A stretch of DNA of 6,548 nucleotides from an uncultured Eubacteriales bacterium (lineage in GTDB: Bacteria > Bacillota_A > Clostridia > Christensenellales > Aristaeellaceae): the NCBI GenBank assembly GCA_900313545.1, contig OMRS01000045.1, positions 1 to 6,548 of the forward strand, given 5' to 3'. A program made the translations under genes and the position numbers. Below, piece after piece: positions 1-5,880 of the stretch. Within the stretch, counting starts at the first letter, position 1. Each line of letters starts with the position of its first letter. The notes under the pieces were generated by a model, which saw only the letters and a program-made list of their open reading frames with translations, was not told where the DNA came from and did not search any database.

Positions 1-14
1 ATGAGTCATAAAAG

Positions 15-44
15 ATTATTTCATAAAATCAGGGAGCATGTCAA
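15..44 (-). promoter_or_regulatory. Leftward sigma-A-type promoter at the window edge
   Basis: On the minus strand a perfect -35 box TTGACA (plus-strand 39-44) is followed after 18 bp by AATAAT (plus-strand 15-20), five of six matches to TATAAT. The first 30 bases are strongly AT-rich while the following DNA is GC-rich, which fits a real promoter. Transcription would start near position 8 and leave the window to the left, so a divergently oriented gene probably begins just outside. No part of that gene is visible, so this is an inference from the promoter alone. Confidence 0.45.
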
Positions 45-387
45 GTGCGAATTTGCGCCCGTCGGGGCTACGGAGGCGAAAACAGGGCACCCCCGGTCCG
101 TGGCAGGGAAGGGAGCAGAAGGCGCCGGTCCGCTTCTGAGGATCCCGCGGGTCCCTTAAGGGGGGAAGACGGATATCCGGCGGGGGAGCTCAGCCGTGTC
201 CGGGGCGGGATGGATGCCGTGAATACATATGCGGGAAGGGACGGGATGAAAGGTCCCCCGGACGGTTTCTTCCGCAGAAACCGCAGTGCGGGTTTCCCCG
301 GGGCGGACAGGAAGCGCGGCCGGGCCCGCAGGGCAGCTGAGAAGGACGCCGTCTTCAGTTCTGCTGTGAATGCGGAGAGGGTCGTGC
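45..387. other. Intergenic stretch with no supported gene
   Basis: No convincing coding region was found. An open frame from a GTG at 45 to 470 encodes an Arg/Gly/Pro-rich product with no recognisable domain and no ribosome binding site, typical of chance open frames in GC-rich DNA. A frame from the ATG at position 1 stops at 159 and is equally unremarkable. The one notable structure is a set of mutually exclusive hairpins at 263-296: CGGTTTCT (263-270) can pair with AGAAACCG (276-283), while GAAACCGC (277-284) can instead pair with GCGGGTTTC (288-296, one bulged G). Confidence 0.5.
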
Positions 388-416
388 TTGAAGAAGGAAC
401 GCGTTTCGATTATGAT
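388..416 (+). promoter_or_regulatory. Candidate promoter for a small RNA or the peptidase leader
   Basis: TTGAAG (388-393, four of six matches to the -35 consensus) lies exactly 17 bp before TATGAT (411-416, five of six matches to the -10 consensus). The predicted start is near 423. It is the best rightward promoter I can see upstream of the S41 peptidase gene, which would give that gene an unusually long leader of about 330 nt. An intrinsic terminator at 543-571 lies in between. Confidence 0.42.
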
Positions 417-422
417 ACCTGT

Positions 423-571
423 GAATTCCCGGAGGGGTGCAGGGTCTCCCCGGCAAAACCTTCCATCTGATTTGAGAAGAACCGTCCCGGCGCGAAGAAG
501 CCTCTGCCCGGCCTGATTCCCCTTTCTCCTGAGGGGACCGGTGCCCGCTGCGCATGTGCCGGCGGGCTTTT
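423..571 (+). ncRNA. Candidate small RNA or attenuated 5' leader, about 150 nt
   Basis: The interval is bounded by a promoter-like pair at 388-416 and an intrinsic terminator at 543-571, and it holds no plausible open reading frame. Besides the terminator it can form a hairpin from TCCCCT (518-523) and AGGGGA (532-537) with an 8-nt loop, lying directly before the terminator stem. No known riboswitch or T-box signature was recognised; in particular the T-box core and its UGG are absent. It could be a free-standing small RNA or a leader that controls read-through into the secreted peptidase gene starting at 754. The boundaries are inferred and there is no evidence of expression. Confidence 0.3.
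543..571 (+). terminator. Rho-independent terminator upstream of the peptidase gene
   Basis: GCCCGCTG (543-550) pairs with CGGCGGGC (560-567) in an 8-bp stem containing one T-G pair. The 9-nt loop is followed directly by TTTT (568-571). It ends no visible gene, so it either closes the candidate small RNA that starts near 423 or acts as an attenuator for the S41 gene 180 bp downstream. Confidence 0.6.
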
Positions 572-738
572 CATCTGGTGAGGGACTGCCGCGGCGCTCA
601 GAGGACGCGCTGATTCACGAGGGGACCGCGAACATGAAGACTGCGACGCCGGACGGGATTCAGGCGGCGGAAGGACCGCACCGCCGGTTTCTCCTCAGGC
701 GTCATGCCGATGAGGCTTAAGCACATCAGGACCGCAAT
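572..738. other. Spacer before the peptidase gene, with a weak small ORF
   Basis: No promoter is evident here. A 28-codon frame (634-720) starts with ATG nine bases after AGGGG (620-624) and ends 33 bp before the peptidase start. Its product is polar and Arg-rich with no known similarity, so it could be a leader peptide but is more likely chance. A 6-bp hairpin is possible from CGGCGG (665-670) and CCGCCG (681-686). The 9-mer AGGACCGCA occurs at 672-680 and again at 728-736. Confidence 0.25.
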
Positions 739-753
739 GGAGGTGGGATCATC

Positions 754-2577
754 ATGAAAAAACGCATTTTTACACTGGCACTGACGCTCGCCCTGCTGCT
801 GACGCTGTCCGTCCCGGCGCTTGCCCGGACCGGAAAGACGGAATCCGCCCCGGAAGAGGCGGGTTCCCTGCCTGACAGGCCGGGCAGCCTCATTCACGAA
901 GCGATGGCTCCCGACATCACGAAAAAGGACATGACCTTCTATCTTTGCAGGACCGACGATACCCGGACCCTTCCGGTATACTTCGTCGGAGGTTCGGACG
1001 TGCCCCATGTCTCTCTCAGGGACTGGGCCGAAATGTACGGCCACATCATGAGGACCTATGTCGACAAGGGGGATACCCCCCAGTACGATCTGACCTTCTC
1101 CATCGACGGACAGACCGCCGTACTGACCCGCAGTGACGGGGACCCCTACACCATGACCGTCGACTGCGCCAGTGATACGATCACCTTCCTGGATTTCGAC
1201 GCCTTCTTCCGGCTCGAACCGGACAGGGTGCTGCTTGACGTGCTGGAGGCGGCCAGCTCCCGTTCGGATGAAGCGAGGAGCCTCTTCAAACGCACCCCGG
1301 GCTCCTACGAGCGTTACGGCGACGAGGTGGTGATCGACGCGGGCGCATACGGCATCGATTTCGTGTCGGACGGACAGATCTGCTATATGCCCCTTCAGAC
1401 GCTTGGGGACATCCTGCTGTCCCACAAATATGTGAACGTCTTCTGCAACGGCGAGACGGTCTGCTTTGTCAGGTACGGCGAGCTGAAGGACGGCAGCGGC
1501 GAACTCACCGATCTGGGAAAGATCGTGTATTCCGTCCCGAAGGGACGCTTCAGCGAAGCCATGGGCCGTTTCAACTACGCGGAACTGTGCCTCGCATTTG
1601 ACACCCTCTACGGCCTGAGGGAGGTTCACGGCTTCAGGAACTTTGAGGATCTGGTCAATCGCGTCGGCGCACGCGAAGCCCTGTCGGGCACGGACCCCAA
1701 TCAGGCGGACAGTGCGCTCTACGCCATCATCGAGCTGCACCTGGACGACCTGCACAGCGCATGGAGGATGACCTCTCCCCTGAGCGAGGACACACTTCAG
1801 GCGGAGCTTCGGGAAAAGGTGGGCAGAGGGCGCTCCGACATGGCGCTCAGGGACCAGATGGAAACGTTTTTCCGCGCCAGAAAGGCCGCGTATCCCGACA
1901 AGGTCCCCGGGTATGAGGAAATCGGCAACACGGCCTACATCACCTTTGATCAGTTCGCCCCCATTCCGGAGGGCACGGATTACTACGAGAGCGCGCCCAC
2001 GGAGGAGAATACGGACACCATCGGCCTGATGATCTATGCGTATTCCCGGATCATGCGCGAAAACAGCCCCGTCGAAAACGTGGTGCTGGACCTCGCCTGC
2101 AACACCGGCGGCGATTCCGACACGGCGGTGTTTACCCTTGCGGCTTTCCTGGGTGACGGCTATGCCAGCGTGACGGACACCCTGTCCGGTGCGCTCGCCA
2201 CCGGCGTGTACAACGTGGACATCAACCTTGACGGCAGGTTTGACGAAAAGGACTGGGGCCTCAGGAACAAGAAGCGCTTCTGCCTGATCTCCCCGGTCAG
2301 CTTCTCCTGCGGCAACCTCGTGCCGAACGTCTTCAAGAATTCCCGTCAGGTGACGCTGATTGGCCAGACCTCCGGCGGCGGCAGCTGCGCGGTGCTGCCG
2401 CTGACCAGCGCCTGCGGCGCCTACTTCCAGATCTCCGGCTTCGCGCGCCTGGCCTTCACCAAGAACGGCTCCTTCTACGACATCGACCGCGGCGCGGAGC
2501 CGGACTTCCCCCTCGCGTTCCCGGAGTCCTATTTCGACCGCGCGGCGCTGACGGAGTATATCAACAGCCTCAGATAA
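754..2577 (+). CDS. Secreted S41-family peptidase-like protein
   Basis: A 607-residue exported protein. A Sec signal peptide (KKR followed by a Leu-rich core) ends at VPALA, with cleavage likely after Ala24; there is no lipobox Cys. Residues ~50-235 form an unassigned N-terminal half (including VPHVSLRDWAEM) of the type I recall in clostridial S41 proteins. The C-terminal ~325-600 is S41-like: DDLHSAW with His334, NTAYITFDQF (392-401), VVLDLACNTGG (443-453), and SFSCGN with the probable nucleophile Ser518. The Lys of the Ser-Lys dyad in C-terminal processing proteases appears replaced by Gly near 542 (TSGGGSC), and no PDZ domain is seen between His334 and residue 390. This suggests a tricorn-like His/Ser mechanism rather than a CtpA-type one. 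The start is firm: GGAGGTG (739-745) lies 8 nt upstream. The gene appears monocistronic, with a strong terminator behind it. Family is confident; substrate is unknown. Confidence 0.9.
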   Translation: MKKRIFTLALTLALLLTLSVPALARTGKTESAPEEAGSLPDRPGSLIHEAMAPDITKKDMTFYLCRTDDTRTLPVYFVGGSDVPHVSLRDWAEMYGHIMRTYVDKGDTPQYDLTFSIDGQTAVLTRSDGDPYTMTVDCASDTITFLDFDAFFRLEPDRVLLDVLEAASSRSDEARSLFKRTPGSYERYGDEVVIDAGAYGIDFVSDGQICYMPLQTLGDILLSHKYVNVFCNGETVCFVRYGELKDGSGELTDLGKIVYSVPKGRFSEAMGRFNYAELCLAFDTLYGLREVHGFRNFEDLVNRVGAREALSGTDPNQADSALYAIIELHLDDLHSAWRMTSPLSEDTLQAELREKVGRGRSDMALRDQMETFFRARKAAYPDKVPGYEEIGNTAYITFDQFAPIPEGTDYYESAPTEENTDTIGLMIYAYSRIMRENSPVENVVLDLACNTGGDSDTAVFTLAAFLGDGYASVTDTLSGALATGVYNVDINLDGRFDEKDWGLRNKKRFCLISPVSFSCGNLVPNVFKNSRQVTLIGQTSGGGSCAVLPLTSACGAYFQISGFARLAFTKNGSFYDIDRGAEPDFPLAFPESYFDRAALTEYINSLR

Positions 2578-2703
2578 CCGGTTTTCCATCCGACCGGGAC
2601 GCATCCTCCGCGGTTCCCGCCGCGGGCGGGCTTCCCCGGCAGCGGGGGCCGGGCTGACACGGGAGCGGAAGGGGTCTGTCTGAGGTACATCACCGGTCTT
2701 CCC

Positions 2704-2736
2704 GGGATTACGGGATTCCTTCCCGTAATCCCTTTT
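2704..2736 (+). terminator. Strong rho-independent terminator after the S41 gene
   Basis: GGGATTACGGGA (2704-2715) and TCCCGTAATCCC (2721-2732) form a perfect 12-bp stem with a 5-nt loop, followed by TTTT (2733-2736). It lies about 125 bp after the peptidase stop codon and is the strongest terminator in the window. Confidence 0.88.
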
Positions 2737-2960
2737 ATGATTTGGAAACGGGACGGCGCGGGTCAGGAAGGCGGCCGGCCGGGAGGGACCGGGCGGCGCC
2801 CCGGGGTGCAACGGCCCGGAAAGGGAAAACCACATGATATGGGGATGACAAGGCGCCAGGGGCACAGGATCCTGCGCCCGCGGCACCCCACGGCAGCCCC
2901 CGAAGGTGCGCGGAAGAACACTTCACGCTGCAGGGCAGGAACCTTCAAAGAAAAAATATG
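2737..2960. other. GC-rich spacer with no supported gene
   Basis: Small open frames run in both directions but none has a ribosome binding site together with a believable protein. A rightward frame open from 2906 joins the HTH gene in phase, but its extra 43 N-terminal residues are translated from the promoter region and are not expected to be used. Nothing else was seen. Confidence 0.5.
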
Positions 2961-2962
2961 AA

Positions 2963-2976
2963 ATCCGCTTGCGGAT
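2963..2976. promoter_or_regulatory. Palindromic candidate operator over the HTH-gene -35 box
   Basis: ATCCGC-TT-GCGGAT is a perfect 6-bp inverted repeat with a 2-bp centre, and it covers the -35 hexamer at 2969-2974. Its size and place suit a repressor site. The product of the gene it precedes is itself an HTH_XRE protein, so autoregulation is an obvious but untested guess. Confidence 0.4.
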
Positions 2977-2997
2977 GATAAATGTCTTTGATAAAAT
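2969..2997 (+). promoter_or_regulatory. Promoter of the HTH/DUF6465-like gene
   Basis: TTGCGG (2969-2974) and TAAAAT (2992-2997, five of six to consensus) are separated by exactly 17 bp inside an AT-rich island. The predicted start near 3004 gives a leader of about 30 nt. The weak -35 box, only TTG conserved, fits a regulated promoter. Confidence 0.6.
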
Positions 2998-3034
2998 AAT
3001 GCTGAAAATAAATAATCATGAAAGGAAGCCAACT

Positions 3035-3424
3035 ATGACCAAAAAGATTTTCAAAAGCGTCAGGGAACTCCGCAAGGCAAAGAAGCTGACTCAGAAGGAC
3101 ATGGCCCAGGCAGTGGGAATCAGCACACCGTCCATTGTTGCCTATGAAAGCGGAAGAACGACCCCCAGCAGGAAAGTGGTGGACAAAATCAACGAGACAT
3201 TCGGCGTGGAACTGAGAGTGGTCAGGAAACCCCGCAAGGCCCGCGGCGCAAAGCCGGTCAAAATGGCCATGTCGGCCATCATCCTCCAGAGGGGAGAGGA
3301 TCAGCTGACGCTCAGGGACATCCTCAAGAAAACGGGAAAGGTCGGCAGGCTGTATATCCGTCCGGACGAAAACAAGGCGTACTGGGTCAAGGACGAGGAA
3401 AACGGCTCGGTGGACCTGTGGTGA
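3035..3424 (+). CDS. HTH_XRE protein with DUF6465-like C-terminal domain
   Basis: A 129-residue, basic, cytoplasmic protein. Residues ~7-59 form a complete Xre/Cro-type helix-turn-helix: VRELRKAKKLTQKDMAQAVG, then ISTPSIVAYESGRTTPS with the recognition helix near 31-39. A Lys/Arg-rich linker (about 60-77) leads to a small domain (81-129) with GRLYIRPDENKAYWVKD and a terminal GSVDLW. I recognise this as DUF6465-like, a family of unknown function common in Clostridia; this match is from memory. The ATG at 3035 is chosen because AAAGGA (3021-3026) lies 8 nt upstream and because it follows the promoter; the same frame is open from 2906 but that part is not credible. It is probably a DNA-binding regulator, possibly of its own promoter. 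A terminator follows 57 bp after the stop. HTH is sure; targets are unknown. Confidence 0.85.
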   Translation: MTKKIFKSVRELRKAKKLTQKDMAQAVGISTPSIVAYESGRTTPSRKVVDKINETFGVELRVVRKPRKARGAKPVKMAMSAIILQRGEDQLTLRDILKKTGKVGRLYIRPDENKAYWVKDEENGSVDLW

Positions 3425-3481
3425 GAACGGGGCCGAAGGGGGACCTGCACGAGGCGGAGGATTCTGCTGTTTCCTGGAGAT

Positions 3482-3515
3482 AGCACCATTGTCAGCGGAT
3501 GGCGATGGTGCTTTT
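3482..3515 (+). terminator. Rho-independent terminator after the HTH gene
   Basis: AGCACCAT (3482-3489) pairs perfectly with ATGGTGCT (3505-3512). Three more pairs, two of them G-T, extend the stem inward to a 9-nt loop. A TTTT tract (3512-3515) follows. Confidence 0.8.
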
Positions 3516-3520
3516 CTGTT

Positions 3521-3546
3521 CCTCCGGGGGAGGGACCCCGCGGAGG
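3521..3546. other. GC-rich bulged hairpin in the spacer before the ligase
   Basis: CCTCCG (3521-3526) pairs with CGGAGG (3541-3546), and GGGG (3527-3530) continues the stem with CCCC (3536-3539). A single bulged G (3540) interrupts the stem and the loop is AGGGA. No T-tract follows, so it is not itself a terminator. It lies between two intrinsic terminators, which makes the spacer unusually structured. Confidence 0.4.
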
Positions 3547-3582
3547 CAGGCCTCAGATGAACTTCCCGCAAAACGCGGTGAG

Positions 3583-3613
3583 GGCGCCAGGGTGAAGCCT
3601 GACGCGCCTTTTT
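3583..3613 (+). terminator. Second intrinsic terminator, directly ahead of the ligase gene
   Basis: GGCGC (3583-3587) pairs with GCGCC (3604-3608) and CAGG (3588-3591) with CCTG (3598-3601). The stem has 9 bp, a 2-nt bulge (A3602, C3603) and a 6-nt loop, followed by TTTTT (3609-3613). It lies 58 bp before the ligase start. It may back up the terminator at 3482-3515 or act as an attenuator in the ligase leader. Confidence 0.55.
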
Positions 3614-3671
3614 CCGGGGCGGCCGCGGGAAGGACCCGCCGGAAAAAAGAAACAGACAAGTGGAGGACAAG

Positions 3672-5660
3672 ATGTCACAATCCGTACAGGAGCAGATGCA
3701 GGAGATGATCTCCAGGCTGAATGCGGCCTCGGAAGCGTACTACGGCGGCAAAGAGGAGATCATGAGCAACTATGAGTGGGACGCGCTGTTTGACCGGCTC
3801 GCCGCACTGGAAAAGGAATCCGGGACGGTGCTTCCGGGGAGCCCCACCGGGCAGGTGAGCGCCGCGCGGGAGGACAGCATCGCCGGGGCCAAGGAGCCCC
3901 ATGAATACCCGGCGCTGTCCCTGGCCAAGACCAAGAGCGTGGAGGCGCTGCAGCAGTGGGCGGGGGAAAGGGAGGTCTGGCTGGCGTGGAAGCTGGACGG
4001 GCTGACCCTGGTCCTCACCTATGACCGGGGAGCGCTGACCCGGATCCTCACCCGCGGCAACGGCACCGTGGGAAGCAACATCACCTTCATGCGGGAAGCC
4101 ATCCGCGGCATTCCCCTGACCCTTTCCTACCAGGGGCACCTGGTGGTCCGGGGGGAGGCGACCATTTCCTATCCGGATTTCGAGCGCATCAATGCCACCC
4201 TGGAGGACCCGCAGGAGCGGTATGCCAATCCCCGGAATCTGGCGGCCGGCACGCTGGGGCTGGATGAAAAGCGCCTGGAGGAGGTCCGCGGGAGAATGGT
4301 GACCTTCAACGCCTTTACCCTGGTGCACCTGGATGAACCCATGCCCTCCTGGGGGGAGCGCATGGACTGGCTGGACCGGATGGGGTTCATCACGGTGGGC
4401 AGGGAGAAGACCACGGCCCGGGGACTGCCGGAGGCGGTTGCCAGGTGGACCCGGGATGTGGAGGAAGGCCGGATGCAGCTGCCCGTGGACGGACTGGTGA
4501 TCTGCTATGAGGATACGGACTACGCGGCCTCCGGCAGCGTGACGGGCCATCACGCCACCCGCGCCGGCCTGGCCTTCAAGTGGCAGGACGAATCCGCAGC
4601 CACCACGCTGCGGCGCATCGAGTGGTCCTGCGGAGCCACCACCATCACCCCCGTGGCTGTCTTTGATCCGGTGCAGCTGGAGGGAACCACGGTCTCCCGG
4701 GCGTCCCTGGTGAACCTGAGCGAGCTGGAGCGGCTGGGGATCGGCGCAAATGACCGGACGGAGATCGAGGTGATCAAGGCCAACAAGATCATCCCCAAGG
4801 TGATCGCCGTGCGCCATGCGGAGGGGACGGCCCAGGTGCCCGGAAAGTGCCCTGCCTGCGGCGCGGACACGGTGATCCTGGAGGGCAGCAGCGGTGCCCG
4901 CACGCTCAGGTGCGACAATCCGCGGTGCCCGGCGAAGAACCTGAAGAAGATCGAACGCTTCGTCAGCAAGAACGGGATGGACATCGACGGAATGTCCATC
5001 GAGTCCGTCCGGGATTTTGTGGCGGCGGGCTTTATCCATACCTTTGCGGACATTTTCCGCCTGGAGCGGCATGCGCAGGAGATCCAGGCCATGGAGGGCT
5101 TTGGCCGCAGGAGCTGCGAGAACCTGATGGCCGCCATCGAAAAGTCGAGGAAGGGGACGGATGCCGTCCACTTCCTGACGGCCCTGTGCATTCCCCAGAT
5201 CGGGACGGACGCGGCCCGGCGCCTGGTGGGGGCCTGCGGCTGGCCGGGCTTTGTGGAGGCGCTCAGGTCGGGGGTCAGTTTTGCCGGGGTGGACGGAATC
5301 GGCCCGGAGCGCTCCGGCGCCGTCTATGAATGGTACGCCGACCCGCAGAACCGTTCGACCTTTGAGGACCTGCTCACGCTGGTGGAGATTCCCGCCGAGG
5401 AACCGGCGGGGGAACCGGAGGGCACCTGCAAGGGGCTGACATTTGTCATCACCGGGGATGTCCACGTGTTCAAAAACCGCAGTGAATTCAAGGCGTACGT
5501 GGAAAGGAACGGGGGAAAGGTCGCGGGAAGCGTCTCGGGGAAGACCAGCTTCCTCGTCAACAATGATGCGGGCTCCGCCTCGTCCAAGAACCGGAAGGCG
5601 GCGGAGCTGGGGGTAAGCGTTCTGACGGAGGAGGAGTTCATCGCCCGGTTCGGCAGATGA
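3672..5660 (+). CDS. ligA: NAD+-dependent DNA ligase, divergent LigA-type
   Basis: A 662-residue ligase of normal LigA length that seals nicks using NAD+. In order: an N-terminal Ia domain (NAASEAYYGG, SNYEWDALFDRL, GSPTGQV); a nucleotidyltransferase domain with adenylated Lys107 in WKLDG, RGNG (128-131), VVRGEA, YANPRNLAAGTLG, VDGLVICYE and AFKWQ; an OB fold (TITPVAVFDPVQLEGTTVSRASL, ANKIIPKV); a four-Cys zinc finger (C393, C396, C414, C419); helix-hairpin-helix repeats (about 430-580); and a C-terminal BRCT domain (about 586-662). It diverges at KLDG (usually KIDG) and RGNGTVGSNIT (usually RGDGTTGEDVT), like a clostridial clade I recall. It could be a second ligase beside a standard LigA. 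ATG 3672 is preferred because GGAGG (3662-3666) lies 5 nt upstream; the in-frame GTG at 3660 precedes that site. No nearby promoter is visible. Confidence 0.93.
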   Translation: MSQSVQEQMQEMISRLNAASEAYYGGKEEIMSNYEWDALFDRLAALEKESGTVLPGSPTGQVSAAREDSIAGAKEPHEYPALSLAKTKSVEALQQWAGEREVWLAWKLDGLTLVLTYDRGALTRILTRGNGTVGSNITFMREAIRGIPLTLSYQGHLVVRGEATISYPDFERINATLEDPQERYANPRNLAAGTLGLDEKRLEEVRGRMVTFNAFTLVHLDEPMPSWGERMDWLDRMGFITVGREKTTARGLPEAVARWTRDVEEGRMQLPVDGLVICYEDTDYAASGSVTGHHATRAGLAFKWQDESAATTLRRIEWSCGATTITPVAVFDPVQLEGTTVSRASLVNLSELERLGIGANDRTEIEVIKANKIIPKVIAVRHAEGTAQVPGKCPACGADTVILEGSSGARTLRCDNPRCPAKNLKKIERFVSKNGMDIDGMSIESVRDFVAAGFIHTFADIFRLERHAQEIQAMEGFGRRSCENLMAAIEKSRKGTDAVHFLTALCIPQIGTDAARRLVGACGWPGFVEALRSGVSFAGVDGIGPERSGAVYEWYADPQNRSTFEDLLTLVEIPAEEPAGEPEGTCKGLTFVITGDVHVFKNRSEFKAYVERNGGKVAGSVSGKTSFLVNNDAGSASSKNRKAAELGVSVLTEEEFIARFGR

Positions 5661-5681
5661 TGCCAGGGGGAGGCCCCGGAA

Positions 5682-5704
5682 GAGGGCGCCATCCATGCGC
5701 CCTC
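5682..5704 (+). terminator. GC-rich hairpin after the ligase, weak terminator candidate
   Basis: GAGGGCGC (5682-5689) and GCGCCCTC (5697-5704) form a perfect 8-bp stem with a 7-nt loop, starting 21 bp after the ligase stop. No T-tract follows, so it may pause RNA polymerase or protect the 3' end rather than terminate on its own. A second, AT-only hairpin (TGTTTTT 5757-5763 with AAAAACA 5767-5773) lies just before the next promoter. Confidence 0.35.
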
Positions 5705-5773
5705 CTCCCGCGGAGCCGGCCCTGCCGTGAAGACGGGATACACCCCGGCAAATGACTGTTTTTCAAAAAAACA

Positions 5774-5803
5774 TTGCGAATCCATTCGATAATGAATTAT
5801 AAT
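5774..5803 (+). promoter_or_regulatory. glgB promoter
   Basis: A -35 box TTGCGA (5774-5779) and a perfect -10 box TATAAT (5798-5803) are separated by 18 bp in an AT-rich island. The predicted start near 5810 gives a leader of about 70 nt, rich in pyrimidines, before the glgB start. Confidence 0.72.
5777..5800. promoter_or_regulatory. Two abutting palindromes inside the glgB promoter
   Basis: CGAAT-CC-ATTCG (5777-5788) and ATAAT-GA-ATTAT (5789-5800) are two perfect 5-2-5 inverted repeats placed end to end, filling the spacer and touching both promoter boxes. Such a place would suit a repressor. Short AT-rich palindromes also arise by chance, so the second is the weaker of the two. Confidence 0.35.
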
Positions 5804-5880
5804 AAATCAGTTGAGAATCGTCTCCAACCCCCTTCTTTCCCGCAGTACCCTACAACAGAGTGAAAAGGAGAGACAGCAGC

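Noticed and set aside
45..470. A 141-residue plus-strand frame starting with GTG in the upstream region
   Set aside because: There is no ribosome binding site, the product is Arg/Gly-rich and low in hydrophobic residues, and the frame runs across the candidate promoter at 388-416.
423..571. T-box or other known riboswitch in the candidate leader
   Set aside because: GAGGGGACCGGTGCCCGC looks superficially like the T-box core, but the UGG that pairs with the tRNA end is absent. I saw no signature of c-di-GMP, cobalamin, SAM, fluoride or ZTP riboswitches.
598..2886. A 762-residue minus-strand open frame lying over the whole S41 peptidase gene
   Set aside because: Its translation is rich in Arg, Gly, Val and His with no recognisable domain. 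The plus strand encodes a protein with a signal peptide, ribosome binding site and family motifs. GC-rich third positions commonly create long antisense frames.
2906..3034. A 43-residue N-terminal extension of the HTH protein
   Set aside because: It would be translated from the promoter and AT-rich leader. The ATG at 3035 has a good ribosome binding site and begins the normal HTH domain.
3675..5696. A 673-residue minus-strand open frame opposite the DNA ligase
   Set aside because: It mirrors the ligase codons and has a Gly/His/Pro/Arg-rich composition without domains. The ligase on the plus strand is certain.
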